DNA of 64,000 nucleotides from Apium graveolens (taxonomy: Eukaryota > Streptophyta > Magnoliopsida > Apiales > Apiaceae): positions 238,247,996 through 238,311,995 of the forward strand of contig NC_133656.1 of the NCBI RefSeq assembly GCF_009905375.1, in the 5' to 3' direction. The translations under genes were made by a program, and so were the position numbers. The stretch's first letter is position 1. Every line of letters begins with the position of its first letter. Of this stretch, positions 60,672-64,000 are shown piece by piece. Below the pieces are notes generated by a model. That model was not told where the DNA came from. It searched no databases and worked only from the letters and a program-made list of their open reading frames with translations.

Positions 60672-61790
60672 AAAAGTGCTTTTCTTAATGGAGAAGTTTA
60701 TGTCAAGCAACCCCCTGGTTTTGAACATGAACAACAACCAAACTATGTTTACAAGCTCAAGAAGGCATTATATGGCTTAAAGCAAGCACCAAGGGTTTGG
60801 TACAAGAGGCTTAGTAAGTTTTTGATCAAAAATGGCTTCATTCGAGGTAAAATCGATCTTACTTTATTTACTAGGCAAAATGGTAATGATATTTTGATTG
60901 TCCAGATATATGTAGATGATATAATCTTTGGATCCACTAATGATTCTATGTGTGAGTGGTATTCTAAGTGTATGAGTAGTGAATTTGACATGAGCATGAT
61001 GGGTGAGCTCAATTATTTCTTGGGTCTCCAAATCAAACAATCTAAAGATGGAATTTATGTGCATCAATTAAAATATGTCAAGAATTTGTTGACCAGGTTT
61101 GATTTTGACAATGTCAAGCCAAAATCTACTCCAATGAACCAAAACATCAAGCTGGCATCGGATGAGAAAGGTAAAGATGTTGATATCAAGAAGTATAGAG
61201 GTATGATTGGTAGTCTTTTATATCTTACTGCTTCTCGGCCTGATATCATGTATAGTGTATGTATTTGTGCTCGTTTTCAAGCTAGACCTAAGGAATCACA
61301 CTTAAATGCAGTTAAAAGAATATTTAGTTATTTAAGTGGGACTATTAATCTTGGGTTATTTTATCTTATTACAAGCATATTTGATCTTGTGGGGTATAGT
61401 GATGCAGATTATGCAGGATGTCAAACTGATAGAAAGAGCACAAGTGGTGTTTGTACATACTTAGGACAAAGTATTGTATCTTGGCAAAGTAAGAAATAAA
61501 CTTCAGTTGCTTTATCCACAGCAGAAGGTGAGTATTTGGCAGCTGGTAGCTGTTGCTCTCAAATTTTGTGGATGATTCAGACTCTACGAGATTTTGGAAT
61601 CAAGTATGGCAAAGTTCCAATCTATTGTGATAACACTAGCACCATCAATATATCAAAGAATTCGGTGAATCACTTAAGAACAAAGCATATTTATATATCT
61701 TTACAAAACCCCTTGGCGAAGCAAGATTTTCTACCATTCGAAGGGAACTTGGCATGTGCAGTGTATAATGGCAAGCTATCATTGGAAATT
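60672..61790 (+). pseudogene. Element Z RT and RNase H, resumed after W
   Basis: RT starts mid-domain at [17 protein letters not shown] and continues with [26 protein letters not shown] and [14 protein letters not shown]. RNase H follows with [19 protein letters not shown] and YCDNTSTI. There is an in-frame TAA at 61497-61499. After KHIYI about 30 residues are missing, then the tail FTKPLGEARFSTIRRELG (frame-shifted) ends near 61788. The order, same strand and related family (like E2) agree with it being the 3' part of Z. Confidence 0.83.
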
Positions 61791-61795
61791 TGGTA

Positions 61796-62520
61796 ATGTT
61801 GGATTACTATCATTTTTCATGTTAGCTTACTATGATTGTTTATTAAATGTCATAATTTGTGTTTAATTTGATTTATTAATTTTGACATGCCATTATATAT
61901 TTATTGCTGCTTACTTGTTTGTGTGTTTTGATGCTTTATCTTATAATTCTGATCAGCCCTCAACCTGATTCATTTTTATGCTTTAAGGGGAAAAAATTTA
62001 GGAGATTTCTATTTGGTTTTAAAAGACTTGTTTATGACTTGGTTTATGACTTGGTTTCTGTTAGCTTATGTCTGTGTTGCTACTTGGTTTATGTTTATTT
62101 AAGACTTGATTTGTTTTTGGTTTTTAAGACTTGGTGATATAATGATGCTATGATAGTTGTAATATCCTAAGTCATTTGATTAAATAATATAATAAAGTAC
62201 TCTTATTACATTATTTGAGTTGTTTAAATAATAATAATACTTAATATAAAATTTTATTTTAATTTTGAGTGTTGGTTTGCTTCTTTGGATCGAGGCTCCC
62301 ATAAAATTTAACTATAAGTCAAGCCTGATATTAATCGAGGGCCAAAGAAAAGGAATGAAAGGGAGAGAAACGCGGAAAGATTGAGAGGAATGAGAATAGA
62401 GGGTTTGGCGCCCAAGGAAGAAAATATGAAAATTTTGAACTAATTCAAAGAGCCAACATGTGTTAGCCCCAAGCTTAGCATATTATGCAAAGCTAATGTG
62501 TTATGTTAAGCTAATGTGTG
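61796..62520. other. Downstream of Z: no LTR identified
   Basis: The first 350 bp is T-rich, with repeats of GACTTGGTTTATG, and ends near 62140. AAGGGGAAAAAATTT at 61986-62000 could be a polypurine tract. I could not define an LTR. 62160-62520 shows no gene. Confidence 0.35.
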
Positions 62521-62522
62521 CA

Positions 62523-63312
62523 TATATAGAGAAGTAAGGGAACCTTCACTTTAATCCCCTCGATGTGGGACAAGTGAACTTAGTTCAATGAAACAACAAG
62601 TGTTCCAAGTGCACAAATTATGATTCTAAAAATTTCCCGCACCTACTTATATAGAGAATGTTAGATATCTAGTTTCACCCCATTTCGATGTGGGACTAAA
62701 TAACATCATGTTTTAAACATCCAAACACATTTTATTGCCTTGTGTTTTTCTTGCATTTTAAAATTTTGAACTAATTTTCCTTGCATTAATAATGCTCCAA
62801 ATATTTTATATTTTTCGGCTATAAAGAGCCCAAATATATAGTAAGTTGATATGATTTCAACACTTTGAACCCCATAATCTTAAATAGAATTGAGAGGTGG
62901 TTCTTTTCAAAACTCTCTCGATGTGGGATAAATTTGAACTTGTCTCTGAACTATAACTCAAAACGACACTATTGTGTGAGTTATATAGAGTTATAGTAAG
63001 TCTTATAAGCATAATCTAGTCATTGTGGGACTAAATTGGACTAGATAACTAGTTCAGATCAAACTCAAAATCTAGTAATCTTGATAAAAAGAATTTTAGC
63101 TTATAGAAGCCAAGTAAAATCCTTTTAACCCTTGTTAAAAATAAATAATTTGCTACCCCATCCTCTATATAGGAGAAGAGTGTAGCCTTGTGTCTATTCA
63201 TTCTCGATGTGGAAACCAAGAATGTTAAGACTTAACTAAGGCTTGTGTTGCCCAAGCCTTGCTTTTATAGATGAGGGAAGTGAGTCTTTTCAAAATATAG
63301 GCAATGTGGGAC
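62523..63312 (-). promoter_or_regulatory. Array of six USE-TATA (snRNA-type) promoter modules
   Basis: On the minus strand six matches to the plant snRNA upstream element (consensus RTCCCACATCG) each sit a fixed distance before a TATA box. USE / TATA (plus coordinates): 62561-62571/62523-62528; 62686-62696/62648-62653; 62919-62929/62881-62886; 63021-63031/62982-62987; 63205-63215/63166-63171; 63302-63312/63264-63269. The gap is 32, 32, 32, 33, 33 and 32 bp. In plant snRNA genes a gap of about 33-34 bp marks Pol II use and about 24 bp Pol III. No U-snRNA sequence follows any module. The surrounding sequences differ between modules, so this is not a simple recent tandem duplication. Confidence 0.7.
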
Positions 63313-64000
63313 TTGGGATGTAAGAGCATATGAGAGTGTCATAGTCCCACATTGGGAAGAAAATATAAGATAAACTAGAATAAATTGGGAAGTCTTTAGC
63401 ATATTTGTTGCCAAGGTGCAAGTGCACTTGTGTGCACCTTGCCTTGAGCAAATGCTGTGTGCATGGGGGTTGCCTTGGGAGTTACTTGTCTGTTTTTGCG
63501 ACTTGTCTTGGGAAATGGAAAATTTATTTTTTTAAACTTGTTAAATTGAGTACCATATCGAAAAAGAAAAGAAGTAGTAAAGTTTCACTACCTATAAGAT
63601 AATGAAGTGAGTTATTTATAAAGAGGGAGGAAGAAGCTAAAAGAAAAGCTCCTTAGTTGGTAAGTCTTCCTACGCCCTCATCCATTATCATTTTTATTAT
63701 TATTAGGTAATCTGTATTAGTAAAATTAAGTAAATATTAGAATTTACTTGGTAAGATTTAGATTTTAGTTTAATAATAAAATCATGTTACTGAGAATTGT
63801 GAATGACGTTGTTAGGGTACTAAGTCAAGAATAAGGGGACTTGAGACTCGAGAAAGAAATTGTTTTAGAAGTTGTATTAAAAGCGATTTAAGATAAGTAT
63901 ATACTGTACTATTTCATTGTTGATGTTTTGATGATGACTGATTTGATTCGACTTTATGATTCACTAATGAATAACGAGTATTCTTGCACTGATACTTGAT
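63313..64000. other. Right edge, no supported gene
   Basis: One further USE-like sequence (AGTCCCACATTG, plus strand, 63343-63354) lacks a TATA at the matching distance. The remainder shows no recognisable gene or transposon. Confidence 0.4.

Noticed and set aside
45940..62140. Elements X and Z as two halves of one element split by an inversion
   Set aside because: The 3' region after Z RNase H does not resemble the inverted LTR of X, and X's extra ORF is not found downstream of Z.
62523..63312. A cluster of U-snRNA genes
   Set aside because: None of the six TATA boxes is followed by sequence resembling U1, U2, U4, U5 or U6, so only the promoter-like modules are reported.

Overview
This window is plant nuclear DNA, almost certainly from a eudicot with a large, repeat-rich genome. 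It is AT-rich throughout. Most coding-like sequence is degraded Ty1/Copia polyprotein with initiator-Met tRNA primer-binding sites, and CACTA, hAT, Harbinger-like and long-TIR DNA elements are mixed in. The few non-transposon genes have GT-AG introns. I cannot name the species. An asterid is only a guess.

Layout. 1-2021 is the 5' half of a minus-strand Copia element (A) that inserted into a CACTA remnant (2022-2299). 4268-13305 is a complete minus-strand Copia element (E1) with 1.7-kb LTRs, sitting inside an older repeat array. 14578-21464 is the gene island. It holds a plus-strand gene with a RAD23-type ubiquitin-like domain fused to a DUF6598-like region. It also holds a convergent, apparently intact six-exon minus-strand gene with a ribosome-inactivating-protein (RIP) N-glycosylase domain. 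Between them lie a tandem repeat and a 1.05-kb element with 93-bp terminal inverted repeats. 24.6-29.4 kb holds a hAT transposase remnant, a gene remnant split by a solo LTR (E3), and an RNase H pseudogene. 29.4-33.3 kb is AT-rich and empty.

33270-42621 is a full-length Copia element (E2) with a perfect 5-bp target-site duplication. It has an extra ORF between pol and the 3' LTR, and a Harbinger-like MITE in gag. 43.4-45.9 kb is a degenerate tandem repeat. 45.9-62 kb is a stack of four broken Copia elements (X, Y, Z, W) with a 2.86-kb CACTA element inside the gag of Z. 62.5-63.3 kb is an array of six minus-strand modules. Each has a sequence like the plant snRNA upstream element (USE) 32-33 bp from a TATA box.

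How the parts relate. The only apparently functional host genes are the DUF6598-like and RIP genes, which are 3.4 kb apart and converge. My recollection is that DUF6598 and RIP domains occur fused in some grass proteins, so their proximity here is suggestive. The retroelements are all inactivated by stops, frameshifts, deletions or insertions, so none looks autonomous. The best candidates for something undescribed are the RIP gene with its unrecognised C-terminal half, its DUF6598-like neighbour, the USE-TATA array, and a tandem duplication of the reverse transcriptase catalytic motif in element Y.
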